Shown: positions 25,819 through 35,025, numbered from the stretch's first letter. The stretch is 50,374 bases of DNA from Dawidia cretensis (GCF_018598175.1 NZ_JAHESE010000041.1:1-50374); one strand, 5' to 3'. Notes: a model not told the origin generated them from the letters alone. Numbers and translations: made by a program.

Positions 25819-26178
25819 CTAATCCCCCCTTACCCCGTTTTCGATCCAACAATATAAAGCGTTCTTTTCAGACTCCGTGAGGCTCCCCACCCGCGGCATG
25901 TGGGCAGGATCGCTGGCCGGCAACTGGGTGCGACGCTGGATTTCCGCGGCGTGCTCTTGTAAATTGGTGAGCACGTTCCAGTTAGGAATTCCGCTGGCAC
26001 CGTCGTGGCAGCCCGAAAAAGCACATTTGGTATCGATAATGGGGACAATGTTTTCGGCGTATTGCACGTCGACCGTGGTACAGTTCACGCCGCCGGGAGT
26101 CGGCTCGTCCAGGTTGTGGTAGACACAGGCTTGCATGGCGGCAAGCAGTAGTATCCAGGCGCACAGAAGGGTCTTCAT
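25819..26178 (-). CDS. Cytochrome-c-like lipoprotein with a CX4CH motif
   Basis: 119 residues from the ATG at 26178. Lipoprotein signal ends AAMQAC (Cys18). A single candidate heme-attachment motif CAFSGCH has four residues between the cysteines instead of two, a variant seen in many Bacteroidota and Planctomycetes lipoproteins of this type. A distal Met in AHMPRVGSLTESE is a possible second heme ligand. Residues after the lipid cysteine (VYHNLDE) lack the acidic pattern of the array members, so it probably faces the periplasm. First gene of the operon with YceI and DUF5777; likely an electron-transfer partner. Confidence 0.75.
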   Translation of the reverse strand: MKTLLCAWILLLAAMQACVYHNLDEPTPGGVNCTTVDVQYAENIVPIIDTKCAFSGCHDGASGIPNWNVLTNLQEHAAEIQRRTQLPASDPAHMPRVGSLTESEKNALYCWIENGVRGD

Positions 26179-26292
26179 ACTCAAATATACAGCAAAAAAC
26201 AGCGTGAGAGTGAGCGCAGGACCGGAAAACCGGCGTGAGCTTGGGATGGCTTACGGATGCCTTTAGTAGGGCGTTAGTAGGGCTTTTGTACG

Positions 26293-26338
26293 GCTTTGAT
26301 ACGGGTATGACCCCTGCCTGTCATACCTATATCAAAGC
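26293..26338. repeat. Long imperfect palindrome, 19-base stem
   Basis: Outer arms GCTTTGATA / TATCAAAGC (9 pairs), one C/A mismatch, one G/T wobble, then GGTATGAC / GTCATACC (8 pairs) and an 8-base loop. No T-run follows on either strand, so it is unlikely to be a simple terminator. Could be an operator, a mobile-element end or an RNA stem. Confidence 0.7.
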
Positions 26339-26410
26339 TATGGATACCTTTCGGGATGAGCAGACACCTTAAAAAATCGGGTAAACGCAGAAAAGCTCGG
26401 TAATTTCTAA

Positions 26411-26493
26411 AACGGTATAAAATGAGAATCCCCCGAAATCCTGGATTCCGGGGGATAATCACTGTCTATAGTTGGCTTTAATCTTGAATCAAA
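26411..26493 (-). repeat. Intergenic hairpin repeat, copy 1
   Basis: Starts AACGGT, contains a hairpin ATCCCCCG / CGGGGGAT (26428-26456) and ends with a conserved tail whose 22 bases (26463-26484) are identical to copy 2. On the minus strand the hairpin could act as a terminator. Confidence 0.75.
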
Positions 26494-26587
26494 GATATAG
26501 TACGGGGGCTTTTCCGCCAGCATTAAATCGACCACTTGAAAATATCGCAGATGAATGGAATGTTATGGGCGATGAAGAGCATTTAAC

Positions 26588-26669
26588 AACGGTCTATATA
26601 ATTGAAAATCCCCCGAAGTTCTCGACTAAGGGGGATTGTCATGTCTATAGTTGGCTTTAATCTGTATCA
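26588..26669 (-). repeat. Intergenic hairpin repeat, copy 2
   Basis: Same organisation as copy 1, 177 bases away: AACGGT, hairpin AATCCCCC / GGGGGATT (26607-26637) and the identical 22-base tail (26642-26663). Loop sequences differ but stems are kept, which suggests the structure matters. A TTTT run follows on the minus strand. Confidence 0.75.
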
Positions 26670-26771
26670 AAATTAGGGTTTAATTCGATTTCTACAACCG
26701 ATTGCGCAAGAAATTGTACAAAATTTCTATCACCTGACCGTTTCCCCAAAATTATTATTCGATTTCCAACG

Positions 26772-26960
26772 TTACCGATGGGTTGCCGAGTCGGCGGCGA
26801 GCGTGTCGTTTTTTTGCAGATAGGTGTCCTTGATACGCTCCTGTAATTGCGGTTTTGAGCCCGGAAAAGTGGTCCGCCGGCTGATGTCATAGCTTATCCA
26901 GGCGATGCCCAACACAAACACGATTGCCATGCCGGCAAAAATCTTTTTACTACGTGTCAT
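26772..26960 (-). CDS. Small single-pass membrane protein coupled to the NTT-type transporter
   Basis: 62 residues: a positively charged start (MTRSKK), one hydrophobic segment (about 8-24, IFAGMAIVFVLGIAWIS) and a polar tail. Its ATG overlaps the stop of the 1052-residue transporter gene as ATGA, so it is translated with it and probably works with it. No known family recognised. A signal-anchor orientation with the tail outside the cytoplasm is possible but not certain. Confidence 0.65.
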   Translation of the reverse strand: MTRSKKIFAGMAIVFVLGIAWISYDISRRTTFPGSKPQLQERIKDTYLQKNDTLAADSATHR

Positions 26961-29900
26961 ATATACTCTACTACTTTGTCCGCCAGCTCGACGTTGTCGG
27001 ACAGCAGCTCGTAAAACTGGTCTTTATTTAATTTCAAGATCACCGCCGTGGAGGTCGCCAATAGTATATTGGTGTTCACGTCGTTGGGAAAACCCAGCAT
27101 TTCGCCGATAAACTGCGCCGGCGCGAAGCTGGCCGCGTGCTCACCGCGTTGTTGCAACGCCACCGCTCCTTTTACGAGCACGTAAAAGTGGTTATTGGCT
27201 CGTTCGTCCAGCGTCAGCGATTCGCCGCTTTTTAGCCGCAGCTCTTCGCTTAGGTCGGCCAGGTATGACAGGGTCACGCCGGGCACACCTTCAAAAATAT
27301 CACTCTTCTGGAAGAAGAGTATCTTTTCAAACCGGGTCATGCGCCGTGAGTGGATGATAAGTGTATCGAGATCACGTTTGATGTCGGCGCCTAGCCGTTT
27401 CGTGTTCATCTCGTACTCGGTCGCATTGATCTGGTGCAACGCCCACGCCGACACTTCCCGGATGAGCAGGTCGGGGTTGAACAGCTGCGCGATCAGGTCG
27501 AGCTTAAATTCTTCGATGCGTTGCGTGCCGATCTGGAACAATACGCAGGCCTTCGTCCACCGGTTGGACTGGGTAAAATCACGGTTGATGATAAACTTCA
27601 GCACCAGGCGCGAGTCGAGCTTGATGCGCGGGTAGAAGTTCTCCAACCGGCTGATGCGCTCGGCTTCGGATATGTCATCGAGGATGGGAATCACGCGTTG
27701 CTTGAGCTGTTCAGACAAAAAGACGTCAAGTAGCTCGATGGCATACGTCACACCTTCAGCCGTACCGCTGTCGATGTTCTCTTTTACAAGCTGGATCGAG
27801 CGCGTGTCGTACAACATCGTCAGCAGCATGTAGATGTGCTCGATGTCACCCTTGATCTCGTGCTGCAGCGCTGTTTTGATCTGCTCGCTGAAGCTTTCGC
27901 TGCCGACTTCCTGTATGGCGCTCAGGTTCCAGCTAATGTCGGCCATATCGGATTCAATGGCGTATTTGATACGGGTGATCTGCGATATACCTGCTTTGAA
28001 ACCGCATTCCCCCAACGAGAGGAGTACCTGCGACACCACCACCTTGTTGGGATAGTCGATCTTGTTCCAAAGGATCTCTTTGGCCCGCTGCCCTCCTACC
28101 CGGCCAATAACCTGTACAATGCGCAGCATCATCTGCGTGCTCTGGCCACTGCGGTAAAACGCAGTGTCGAGTGCTTGCAAGGTCGGCGCACCGATCTGCA
28201 CCAGCGCGTTCATGGCCTGGTTGCTATAGATGGGACTGCCGAGGTTTTCGATCACGGCATTGATGATCTCGGGGGTATATTTCTTGATGGATGTTTTGAT
28301 GGCCGTATTGCGCACGGTGGGCTCGCTGTCGATCAGTAGCTCCATGAGGAACGACGTACATTCTTCCCGCGAGGTGTGCAGCAACAGCTCGGACGCATAG
28401 AGGCGGTCGTTGGAGTTGTTCGACCGTGCCAGCTTGCGAATGCGGGCTTGGGTAATGTCGCCGCCGTGCTGAATGATAAGCTGCAGCTCGCTCCGGCTCA
28501 GGATGTTTTTTTGCGCGCCGTCTACCTTGTTCTCGTCCAAACGAATGACGTATTGGTCGGATACCGACAGGCCTTTGAGCTCGTTCATTTTCTCCTGCGC
28601 GTAGTGACGCACGGGCTCTGCTTCGTTCTTCATCAGGCTATTCACCCACACCCGGACCTGTCCGGCGTTGATCTTTTCCAGGAGCTTATACGAAAAGACG
28701 GCCTTTGATCCCTGGGGGATGTCGAGCATGCGCTCCAGCTTCTGGGTGATTAGCGTAAATCCTTTTTCAAGCTTCTCCTGGCGGATGTCCGATCCCTCGA
28801 GCTTGAGGCGGATTTTGTTGCGATATCCGTGGTACATGCCGCCCACGACAAAGAAATAGGCCCCGGCCAGCAGAATGAGAAACGCTGAGATATACAGCAT
28901 GTTAAAGAACGGCACGAAGGCCAACCCAAAGATGGCCAGACCGGCGACAAAGCGCGCCACCTCGTTCATCAACCCTTCTACTTTAGATTGTACACTGAAA
29001 CGCAGCCGGTTGTCGAGGGGAATAAAGAAGAGCTTAAATACCGGGTTCTCCAGGGAGTCGCGCAGCGTCCAGTTGAAGAGGCGTGTCAGGGCCACAAACA
29101 GGAAGAAATAGATGAAGCCCGTGGGCGCCAGCTCTTTTTCAAAGCCAAAGCTCAGGCCGAAGCCGATACAGCCTGCGGCGAACAAGGCGGTTACAGCCGG
29201 CAAAATGATCAACGATACACGTAGACCGTAGCTGCTGATGATGCGTTGGTTCACGAACGTCTGCATGATGAGGCTGATGCCGTACACCGCGCCCACAAAG
29301 AATGAGTTGAAGTTCGTGAGCGATCGCTCGTCGGTATATTGTTTGGTTACCAGCTCCTGGAAGGAGTACTGGCCGAGCACAAACATAACCATGGAGATGA
29401 GCAGAAACACGCACAGGGTGCGAATGTATTTGTCGCCAAACAGCTTGACCAGTCGTGTCTCGCGGCGGACAGCCTGCCCGAATTCACGCGGGTCATTTTT
29501 GGACAACGTAAACGACGATGCGATCGCGAGCAGCAGGATCGATACGATGGCGATGCTGATGGCACAAACCAACAGGTAGTCGGAAGTATCCTCTATAATT
29601 TCAGACGTGAACGGAATGGCTACCAGCGTCGCCAGGATGGCGGCAATAAGCTGGCCGGTGTCGATCCAGCCGATGATACGCTTGGATTGCCGGAAGTTAA
29701 ACAGCCGGCCGAAGATGCCCCAGAAGCTCAGCAGCAAGATGGCAGTCATGGGGCCGGACATACAGTACAATGCGAAGATGAAGTAATTGTGCCAGGCCTG
29801 GTCACCAAAGTTCAGCAGCCAGTAGGCACCCAGGGTAAACACCAAAATCAGGCTAACGGCCCCCAAGGCCAGCGTTGTAAACCGGATGCGGTTTTGAAAA

Positions 29901-30115
29901 AAGGCAAAGGTAGAGGTCGTGATGATGCCCAGGCCCCCGGCCACCAGGAAAGCTTTGTCTAGGTAACTGCCCATGCGGTTCAGGAATAGCGAGTCGGCCG
30001 TTACCTGGTAGGTGGCAATAAACACCCCCATAAAAAAGCCTGTGCAGAGCATCAGTACAATCTGCTTCTGCTCTTCGCTTTTGATGCGCAACGCGTTCGC
30101 TAACCCTTTTGCCAT
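26957..30115 (-). CDS. NTT/MFS-type nucleotide transporter-like protein with HEAT-like and cyclic-nucleotide-binding regions
   Basis: 1052 residues in three parts. Residues about 15-430 form about twelve membrane helices resembling the ATP/ADP translocase (Npt) group of obligate intracellular bacteria and plastids. Residues about 440-900 are helical, HEAT/armadillo-like (LLIDSEPTVRNTAIKTSIKK and similar). Residues about 915-1050 resemble a CRP-type cyclic-nucleotide-binding domain (GESLTLDERANNHFYVLVKG, FIGEMLGFPN, STAVILKLNKDQF). Free-living Bacteroidota carry such proteins and the true substrate is not known; the receptor-like tail suggests regulation by a nucleotide. Its cyclic-nucleotide pocket Arg is not obvious, so ligand binding is uncertain. 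Coupled to a 62-residue membrane protein downstream. Confidence 0.75.
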   Translation of the reverse strand: MAKGLANALRIKSEEQKQIVLMLCTGFFMGVFIATYQVTADSLFLNRMGSYLDKAFLVAGGLGIITTSTFAFFQNRIRFTTLALGAVSLILVFTLGAYWLLNFGDQAWHNYFIFALYCMSGPMTAILLLSFWGIFGRLFNFRQSKRIIGWIDTGQLIAAILATLVAIPFTSEIIEDTSDYLLVCAISIAIVSILLLAIASSFTLSKNDPREFGQAVRRETRLVKLFGDKYIRTLCVFLLISMVMFVLGQYSFQELVTKQYTDERSLTNFNSFFVGAVYGISLIMQTFVNQRIISSYGLRVSLIILPAVTALFAAGCIGFGLSFGFEKELAPTGFIYFFLFVALTRLFNWTLRDSLENPVFKLFFIPLDNRLRFSVQSKVEGLMNEVARFVAGLAIFGLAFVPFFNMLYISAFLILLAGAYFFVVGGMYHGYRNKIRLKLEGSDIRQEKLEKGFTLITQKLERMLDIPQGSKAVFSYKLLEKINAGQVRVWVNSLMKNEAEPVRHYAQEKMNELKGLSVSDQYVIRLDENKVDGAQKNILSRSELQLIIQHGGDITQARIRKLARSNNSNDRLYASELLLHTSREECTSFLMELLIDSEPTVRNTAIKTSIKKYTPEIINAVIENLGSPIYSNQAMNALVQIGAPTLQALDTAFYRSGQSTQMMLRIVQVIGRVGGQRAKEILWNKIDYPNKVVVSQVLLSLGECGFKAGISQITRIKYAIESDMADISWNLSAIQEVGSESFSEQIKTALQHEIKGDIEHIYMLLTMLYDTRSIQLVKENIDSGTAEGVTYAIELLDVFLSEQLKQRVIPILDDISEAERISRLENFYPRIKLDSRLVLKFIINRDFTQSNRWTKACVLFQIGTQRIEEFKLDLIAQLFNPDLLIREVSAWALHQINATEYEMNTKRLGADIKRDLDTLIIHSRRMTRFEKILFFQKSDIFEGVPGVTLSYLADLSEELRLKSGESLTLDERANNHFYVLVKGAVALQQRGEHAASFAPAQFIGEMLGFPNDVNTNILLATSTAVILKLNKDQFYELLSDNVELADKVVEYI

Positions 30116-30139
30116 ACGGGGATAATCATCAAAGATAAA

Positions 30140-30176
30140 AAAATCCGGCCCCGATGAAACATCAGAGCCGGATTTT
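30140..30176. terminator. Bidirectional terminator upstream of the transporter gene
   Basis: Ten-base stem AAAATCCGGC / GCCGGATTTT with a nested GATG/CATC stem. It follows the OmpH-like gene on the minus strand and isolates it from the transporter gene. Confidence 0.8.
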
Positions 30177-30213
30177 AGAAGTGTTGTCCGTATACCCTTA
30201 CGGGTTTACCGGG

Positions 30214-30837
30214 TTATTTTGTAGCGGCCGAGTCTTTCTTCGGCGTGGTGCCGTTCTTCTCAGCGGTGTATTCGGTGTTCAGGCCCGTGATAACATCTTG
30301 CGAGATATCCAGGGCGTTGTTGGCCCACAGCACGTCGCTGGTGGGGTCGTGCTTCAGTACCACCTGCAAGCCTTTGTCCTTACCGTATTTCTTCAGGTAC
30401 TCGGTTACGCGGGTGTAAAGCTCACGGTTCAATTTAGCTTCTTCTTCCATCAACGCCTGGCTCAGGCTCTGCTGGTACATTTGCAGATTCTGTTGCTTCT
30501 TGCCCAGCTCTTCTTCCGTCGAGCGTACTTGTCCCAGGGTCATGCTGGATACGTTGCGTTGATATGCCGCGATCTCATTTTGCAGGCCTTGTGCACGGTT
30601 ACGGAAATCCTGCTCCATCTTCTGGGTCTTTTCTTCCAGGGTGGCTTTGTTCACCTTCAGATACTCGTAATATTTAAGTACGGTGTCAGAATCGATGTAG
30701 GCTACTTGCAGATCACCGGGCTCCAGTGCAGAGGTTGCGGTGCCGCCAGCCGGCTTATCTTTTGAAAAATGCAGGAAAAACAGGACACCAACCGCAATCA
30801 GCAGCACGATGTTAAGGATCAATGAAAGATTCTTCAT
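30214..30837 (-). CDS. OmpH/Skp-family periplasmic chaperone-like protein
   Basis: 207 residues. N-terminal hydrophobic segment (about 5-24) acts as signal or anchor; no lipobox. Then VAYIDSDTVLKYYEYLK opens the Skp fold, followed by a charged helical coiled-coil (about 60-140), then LNRELYTRVTEYLKKYGKDKGLQVVL closing the core, and a Lys/Thr-rich tail. Skp proteins hold unfolded outer-membrane proteins in the periplasm. Single gene with its own terminator. Longer N-terminus than E. coli Skp, as usual in this phylum. Confidence 0.85.
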   Translation of the reverse strand: MKNLSLILNIVLLIAVGVLFFLHFSKDKPAGGTATSALEPGDLQVAYIDSDTVLKYYEYLKVNKATLEEKTQKMEQDFRNRAQGLQNEIAAYQRNVSSMTLGQVRSTEEELGKKQQNLQMYQQSLSQALMEEEAKLNRELYTRVTEYLKKYGKDKGLQVVLKHDPTSDVLWANNALDISQDVITGLNTEYTAEKNGTTPKKDSAATK

Positions 30838-30909
30838 GGTTAAGGTTCAAGTTCAGGGCGCAAATATGGTCAGAATTTAATAAATGGCAAACGGGGCGCC
30901 CCGCTGATC

Positions 30910-31467
30910 CTAATCGGCTTCCTGGGTCTGAAACGTATACAGGGTGGCGTCCAGCTTGAGGGTGTCGTCGTTGAATTCACGAATGAACTTATCGATGACC
31001 TTGGGGCTGATGACCTCCACATGCAGGCCTGCATCCAGGCTTACGCCAAACTCGACATTGGCGTCGACATCGACGTGCTCCTTTACCTTGACGGCTTCAT
31101 CCTCCTCCAGCTCCATGATTACTTCGGCCATAAACAGGCCGATCTCCTCTTCGAGCGGGTCAAGCGCTGCGAGGTTCCCGTTCTCGTCTTCCTCGTAGGA
31201 GATCTTTTTATACTGCGGGAAATGTTTGGCGGCGCGGTGTTCGGCAATTTCGTAAAGCTCGCTTTCGTGCTGTAGCCGAAGCGTATAGATCACGGCGTCA
31301 TATACTACGTCGCGACCTTCGTACTTGCCAATAAAGTAGAAATGGGCGTATTCGTCCGAGTTCTCGTCTTCGTCGTCGTAAACAAAGCTTCTGCCCGAAG
31401 CTTCTATCTGGGCCCGGTAGTCGTTCAAAACGTCTTGGGTAAACCCTATGTTCTCTGGTGTTGCCAT
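30910..31467 (-). CDS. Conserved acidic hypothetical protein
   Basis: 185 residues, strongly acidic (DDEDENSDEYAHFYFIGKYEGRDVVYDAVIYTLRL), no signal peptide, no membrane segment and no recognised domain, so a cytoplasmic protein. The first part has alternating beta strands and the second an EDEAVKVKEHVDVDANVEFGV stretch. It looks like a family restricted to this phylum. Standing alone between the OmpH-like and carbonic-anhydrase-like genes, it gives no functional clue. Confidence 0.7.
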   Translation of the reverse strand: MATPENIGFTQDVLNDYRAQIEASGRSFVYDDEDENSDEYAHFYFIGKYEGRDVVYDAVIYTLRLQHESELYEIAEHRAAKHFPQYKKISYEEDENGNLAALDPLEEEIGLFMAEVIMELEEDEAVKVKEHVDVDANVEFGVSLDAGLHVEVISPKVIDKFIREFNDDTLKLDATLYTFQTQEAD

Positions 31468-31610
31468 ACCTCGATTATCCTTAAGGATGTCTTTTGCTTT
31501 AATTTAAAAAATAAAATGGTAAACGCCGCACGCTTTACGGCGCAATGAAGGGCTTTATTCTCGTTGCAATTTCCGGGGGCTTACGTAAAAAAGCAATGTC
31601 AAATATGTGT

Positions 31611-32120
31611 TTATTTGAACCATTCGGCGTACATCGGATAGTTTCCGGCCGTACGGCGAATCACCGCCCGCATCTCGTCGGTAATGTCTTTGACCCGGCG
31701 CGCCGGCATGCCCGCATAGATGCTGCCCGGCTCCACCTTGGTGCCTGCGAGCACCACGGCGCCCGCGGCAATAACCGAATCACTGCCGATCTCGGCGTCG
31801 TCCATGACGATCGCGCCCATGCCGACCAGCACATTATCGTGCACGGTGCATCCATGCACAATAGCGTTGTGGGCAATGGATACATTGCTGCCAATGACCG
31901 TTTTAGCCTTTTGGTAGGTGCAATGGATCACCGCGCCATCCTGGATATTGGTGTTGTCGCCAATGGTGATGGAGTGTACATCGCCGCGCACCACGGCGTT
32001 AAACCACACGGTGCAATTGTCGCCCATGACAACCTCTCCCACCACCGTGGCGTTGTCGGCCAGAAAACAGTTTTTCCCAAAGCGGGGCTCGTGTCCACGA
32101 ACGGATTTAATCAGCGCCAT
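31611..32120 (-). CDS. Gamma-class carbonic anhydrase-like hexapeptide-repeat protein
   Basis: 169 residues forming a left-handed beta-helix with hexapeptide repeats (ATVVGEVVMGDNCTVW, SITIGDNTNIQDGAVIH, NVLVGMGAIVMDDAEIG, SVIAAGAVVLAGTKV). The three zinc histidines of the gamma class are in place: one in GAVIH and two in SIAHNAIVHGC. These trimers hydrate CO2 or are inactive homologs; the short form without an acidic loop is the YrdA/PaaY-like kind. Ends with the usual helix DEMRAVIRRTAGNYPMYAEWF. Confidence 0.85.
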   Translation of the reverse strand: MALIKSVRGHEPRFGKNCFLADNATVVGEVVMGDNCTVWFNAVVRGDVHSITIGDNTNIQDGAVIHCTYQKAKTVIGSNVSIAHNAIVHGCTVHDNVLVGMGAIVMDDAEIGSDSVIAAGAVVLAGTKVEPGSIYAGMPARRVKDITDEMRAVIRRTAGNYPMYAEWFK

Positions 32121-32255
32121 GTTATCAGGTTGTCAGTACGATATTGGCGGCAAGGTACAAACCGGAATCCACAGTGACTACGCGCATTTGGCGTAAAATC
32201 GCGTTATCCAAGACAGGTTTTACTGACAAGATGTCACTTTAAACACTAAAAATTG

Positions 32256-32263
32256 TATTTTTG
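32256..32263 (+). promoter_or_regulatory. -7 box of the miaB operon
   Basis: TATTTTTG fits TAnnTTTG. It lies 27 bases upstream of the miaB ATG, giving a leader of about 20 bases. No clear TTTG at -33. Confidence 0.45.
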
Positions 32264-32290
32264 CGATTTACTGAGCAACGACCATCGACC

Positions 32291-33748
32291 ATGAAAAACC
32301 TGATCGAAGACCTGGACGTCATAACGCCCCGTGAGACCGAAGCGTGCGAGACTTTCCAGGTGTCCAAGGATCAAAATACCGGCAAAGCCCGCAAGCTCTA
32401 CATTGAGAGCTACGGCTGCCAGATGAACTATTCCGACAGTGAGATCGTCGCGTCCATCTTACAAAAAGAGGGATTTGACACAACCTCGGATATCCTGCAG
32501 GCCGACGTGGTTTTTTTAAATACCTGCTCTATTCGCGAAAAGGCCGAGCAAACCGTCCGCCACCGCCTGAACCACATCAACGGCTTAAAGAAACACAAAC
32601 CTGAGATGCTGGTGGGTGTGCTGGGCTGTATGGCCGAGCGCCTGAAGGCGAAGTTCCTGGAGGAAGAGAAGATTGTCGACCTCGTCGCCGGCCCCGATGC
32701 TTACCGCGACCTGCCGGCCCTGATCGGACAGGTGGACGAAGGTGAAAAAGCCATCAATACGTTTCTGTCGCGCGAGGAGACCTATGCCGACATCAGCCCG
32801 GTACGATTGAACTCCAACGGTGTTACGGCCTTCGTTTCTATTATGCGGGGCTGCGACAACATGTGCTCGTTCTGCGTGGTGCCGTTCACCCGCGGCCGTG
32901 AGCGCAGCCGTGATCCGCAGTCGATCCTGGCCGAAGCACAAGATCTCTTCGACCGTGGCTACCGCGAGGTAACACTGCTGGGTCAGAATGTAGACTCCTA
33001 CAAATGGAGTCCCGAGAATAACAACAAGGCGTGGATTGAAAAACGCGGCGCCAACGACGTGATCACCTTTGCCGACCTGCTGGACCGGGTGGCACAGGTG
33101 AGCCCCGACTTGCGCATTCGCTTCTCGACCTCCCACCCCAAAGACATTACCGACGACGTGCTACACACCATGGCGCGTCACGAAAACATTTGTAAAAATA
33201 TACACCTGCCCATACAGAGTGGCAACACGCGTGTGCTCGACCTGATGCACCGCGACTACTCGCGCGAATGGTACCTGGAAAAAGTGAGCAGCATTCGCCG
33301 TATCCTCGGCGAAGACTGCGGTCTGTCATCTGACATGATCGCGGGCTTCTGCTCGGAGACCGAAGAGGAACACCAGGACACGCTCACGCTCATGGACGCC
33401 GTGCAGTATGACTTTGCCTATATGTTCTATTATTCGGAACGCCCCGGCACGCCAGCGGCGAAGAAGTACCCCGACGACATTCCGTTGGCGGTAAAGACCC
33501 GTCGCCTGAACGAGATCATTGTCAAACAACGCGCGCACTCGCTACAACGCAACCTACGCGATGTTGGTAAGGTGCACAAAGTACTGATCGAAGGATTTTC
33601 AAAAAAATCGGAAGACTTCCTACATGGCCGTAACACGGCGAACAAGGTGATCGTCTTCCCGCGTGAACAATACCAGAAAGGGCAGTATGTACAGGTATTG
33701 GTAGACGAGTGTACCGGCGGCACGCTGATTGGCCGCGCGGTGCAATAA
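32291..33748 (+). CDS. miaB: tRNA-2-methylthio-N6-dimethylallyladenosine synthase
   Basis: 485 residues from the ATG at 32291. Radical-SAM methylthiotransferase that adds the 2-methylthio group to i6A37 of tRNA. The N-terminal UPF0004 domain carries cysteines in [22 protein letters not shown] and GVLGCMAER for the auxiliary cluster. The radical SAM cluster motif is CDNMCSFC (CxxxCxxC), followed by [13 protein letters not shown]-terminal TRAM domain begins near residue 420. The order miaB / sigma-54 activator / lptE / secG is one I recognise from Bacteroidota. An upstream TTG start is discarded because it overlaps the -7 box. Confidence 0.93.
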   Translation: MKNLIEDLDVITPRETEACETFQVSKDQNTGKARKLYIESYGCQMNYSDSEIVASILQKEGFDTTSDILQADVVFLNTCSIREKAEQTVRHRLNHINGLKKHKPEMLVGVLGCMAERLKAKFLEEEKIVDLVAGPDAYRDLPALIGQVDEGEKAINTFLSREETYADISPVRLNSNGVTAFVSIMRGCDNMCSFCVVPFTRGRERSRDPQSILAEAQDLFDRGYREVTLLGQNVDSYKWSPENNNKAWIEKRGANDVITFADLLDRVAQVSPDLRIRFSTSHPKDITDDVLHTMARHENICKNIHLPIQSGNTRVLDLMHRDYSREWYLEKVSSIRRILGEDCGLSSDMIAGFCSETEEEHQDTLTLMDAVQYDFAYMFYYSERPGTPAAKKYPDDIPLAVKTRRLNEIIVKQRAHSLQRNLRDVGKVHKVLIEGFSKKSEDFLHGRNTANKVIVFPREQYQKGQYVQVLVDECTGGTLIGRAVQ

Positions 33749-33762
33749 CAAACAACCGAGTT

Positions 33763-35025
33763 ATGGCAATTACAGACGCAGAAATACAAAGTGTAAAACA
33801 GCGGTTTGGCATTATCGGCACCTCGCCGCTACTGAACAACGCCGTAAGTGTGGCCATTCAAGTGTCACCAACCGATATGTCCGTCCTCATCACCGGCGAA
33901 AGCGGTAGTGGTAAAGAATCGTTCTCGAAGATCATTCACCACCTGAGCGCGCGCAAGCACGGACAATTCATCGCCATTAACTGTGGCTCCATTCCCGAAG
34001 GCACGATCGACTCCGAGCTTTTCGGACACGAAAAGGGATCCTTTACCGGGGCCCACGAAGCCCGCAAAGGTTATTTCGAAGTGACCAGCGGGGGCACTAT
34101 ATTCCTGGACGAAATTGGCGAAATGCCTCTGGGTACGCAGGCGCGCCTGCTGCGCGTGTTGGAAAATGGAGAGTTCCTGAAAGTCGGTTCTTCGAAAGTA
34201 CAAAAGACGGACGTGCGTGTCGTCGCGGCCACCAACGTCAACCTGATGCGCAACGTAGAGGAAGGCAAGTTCCGCGAAGACCTATATTATCGCCTTAGCA
34301 CCGTGCCGATCTACGTACCGCCGCTGCGCGAGCGTGGCCGCGACGTCGAGCTGCTCTTCCGCAAGTTTGCATCGGACTTTGCCGACAAGTATCGTGTCAA
34401 GCCCATCGCACTGACGGACGACGCGAAGGAAGTACTGCTGAAGTATCGCTTCCCCGGCAACATTCGCCAGCTGAAAAACCTCGTAGAGCAAATCTCCGTG
34501 CTGTCGACAGACGAGAAAGAGATCAATGCCGACATCCTGCTGCGCTACCTGCCCAAGCAAAACAGCTTACCGGCCCTTTATAAAACGGCCAACAACGACA
34601 AGGACGGCGTGTCGGAACGCGACATACTATATAAGGTCCTGTTCGACATGAAGAAGGACTTCAATGATCTGAAGAAGCTTGTGCTGGACAACTACTCCAA
34701 CCAGAGCAAGGCACAGGTGGTGAAAGACCACCCGGATCTGTTTGAAGGCCTTGATGCCAACGAGCATCACCCGGCTACAGCCTCTGAACCGGTATTGCTA
34801 AATGTGTCGTCGTCTCTGCCCGATGATGACGCCAACGTAGAGGATGTACATGACATCACCCACGAGACCGAGGACGACTCACTCTCGATCGAGAAGAAGG
34901 AGAAAGAGCTGATCATGCGGGCGCTTCAAAAAAATAATAACCGTCGTAAATATGCGGCACGGGATTTGGGTATTTCCGAACGAACCCTATACCGTAAAAT
35001 CAAACAGTATGATTTGGAAGAATAA
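33763..35025 (+). CDS. Sigma-54-dependent transcriptional activator without receiver domain
   Basis: 420 residues. The AAA+ domain starts almost at the N-terminus: Walker A GESGSGKES, the sigma-54 contact loop as GSFTGA (usual GAFTGA with Ala to Ser), Walker B GGTIFLDEIGEM, and the RLSTVPIYVPPLRER segment. The C-terminus ends in a Fis-type helix-turn-helix (NNNRRKYAARDLGISERTLYRKI). There is no receiver, GAF or PAS input domain, so control must be by level or by a partner. Starts 14 bases after miaB and overlaps lptE by 17 bases. Confidence 0.9.
   Translation: MAITDAEIQSVKQRFGIIGTSPLLNNAVSVAIQVSPTDMSVLITGESGSGKESFSKIIHHLSARKHGQFIAINCGSIPEGTIDSELFGHEKGSFTGAHEARKGYFEVTSGGTIFLDEIGEMPLGTQARLLRVLENGEFLKVGSSKVQKTDVRVVAATNVNLMRNVEEGKFREDLYYRLSTVPIYVPPLRERGRDVELLFRKFASDFADKYRVKPIALTDDAKEVLLKYRFPGNIRQLKNLVEQISVLSTDEKEINADILLRYLPKQNSLPALYKTANNDKDGVSERDILYKVLFDMKKDFNDLKKLVLDNYSNQSKAQVVKDHPDLFEGLDANEHHPATASEPVLLNVSSSLPDDDANVEDVHDITHETEDDSLSIEKKEKELIMRALQKNNNRRKYAARDLGISERTLYRKIKQYDLEE

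Larger units (their letters stand above)
26179..26771. other. Gene-free region rich in hairpins and repeats
   Basis: Nearly 600 bases without a credible gene between two minus-strand operons. Contains a 46-base palindrome (26293-26338) and two copies of an ~82-base element (26411-26493 and 26588-26669). A TATATTTG box (26182-26189, minus) ends only three bases before the cytochrome-like start codon. Much of the rest is A/T-rich. Confidence 0.6.

Noticed and set aside
26411-26669. Idea that the repeats are the ends of an intact insertion sequence
   Set aside because: They are in direct orientation and enclose no transposase gene.
26179-26771. Idea that the paired repeats form a CRISPR array
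   Set aside because: Only two copies, imperfectly matched, each an ~82-base element containing its own hairpin, with no cas genes.
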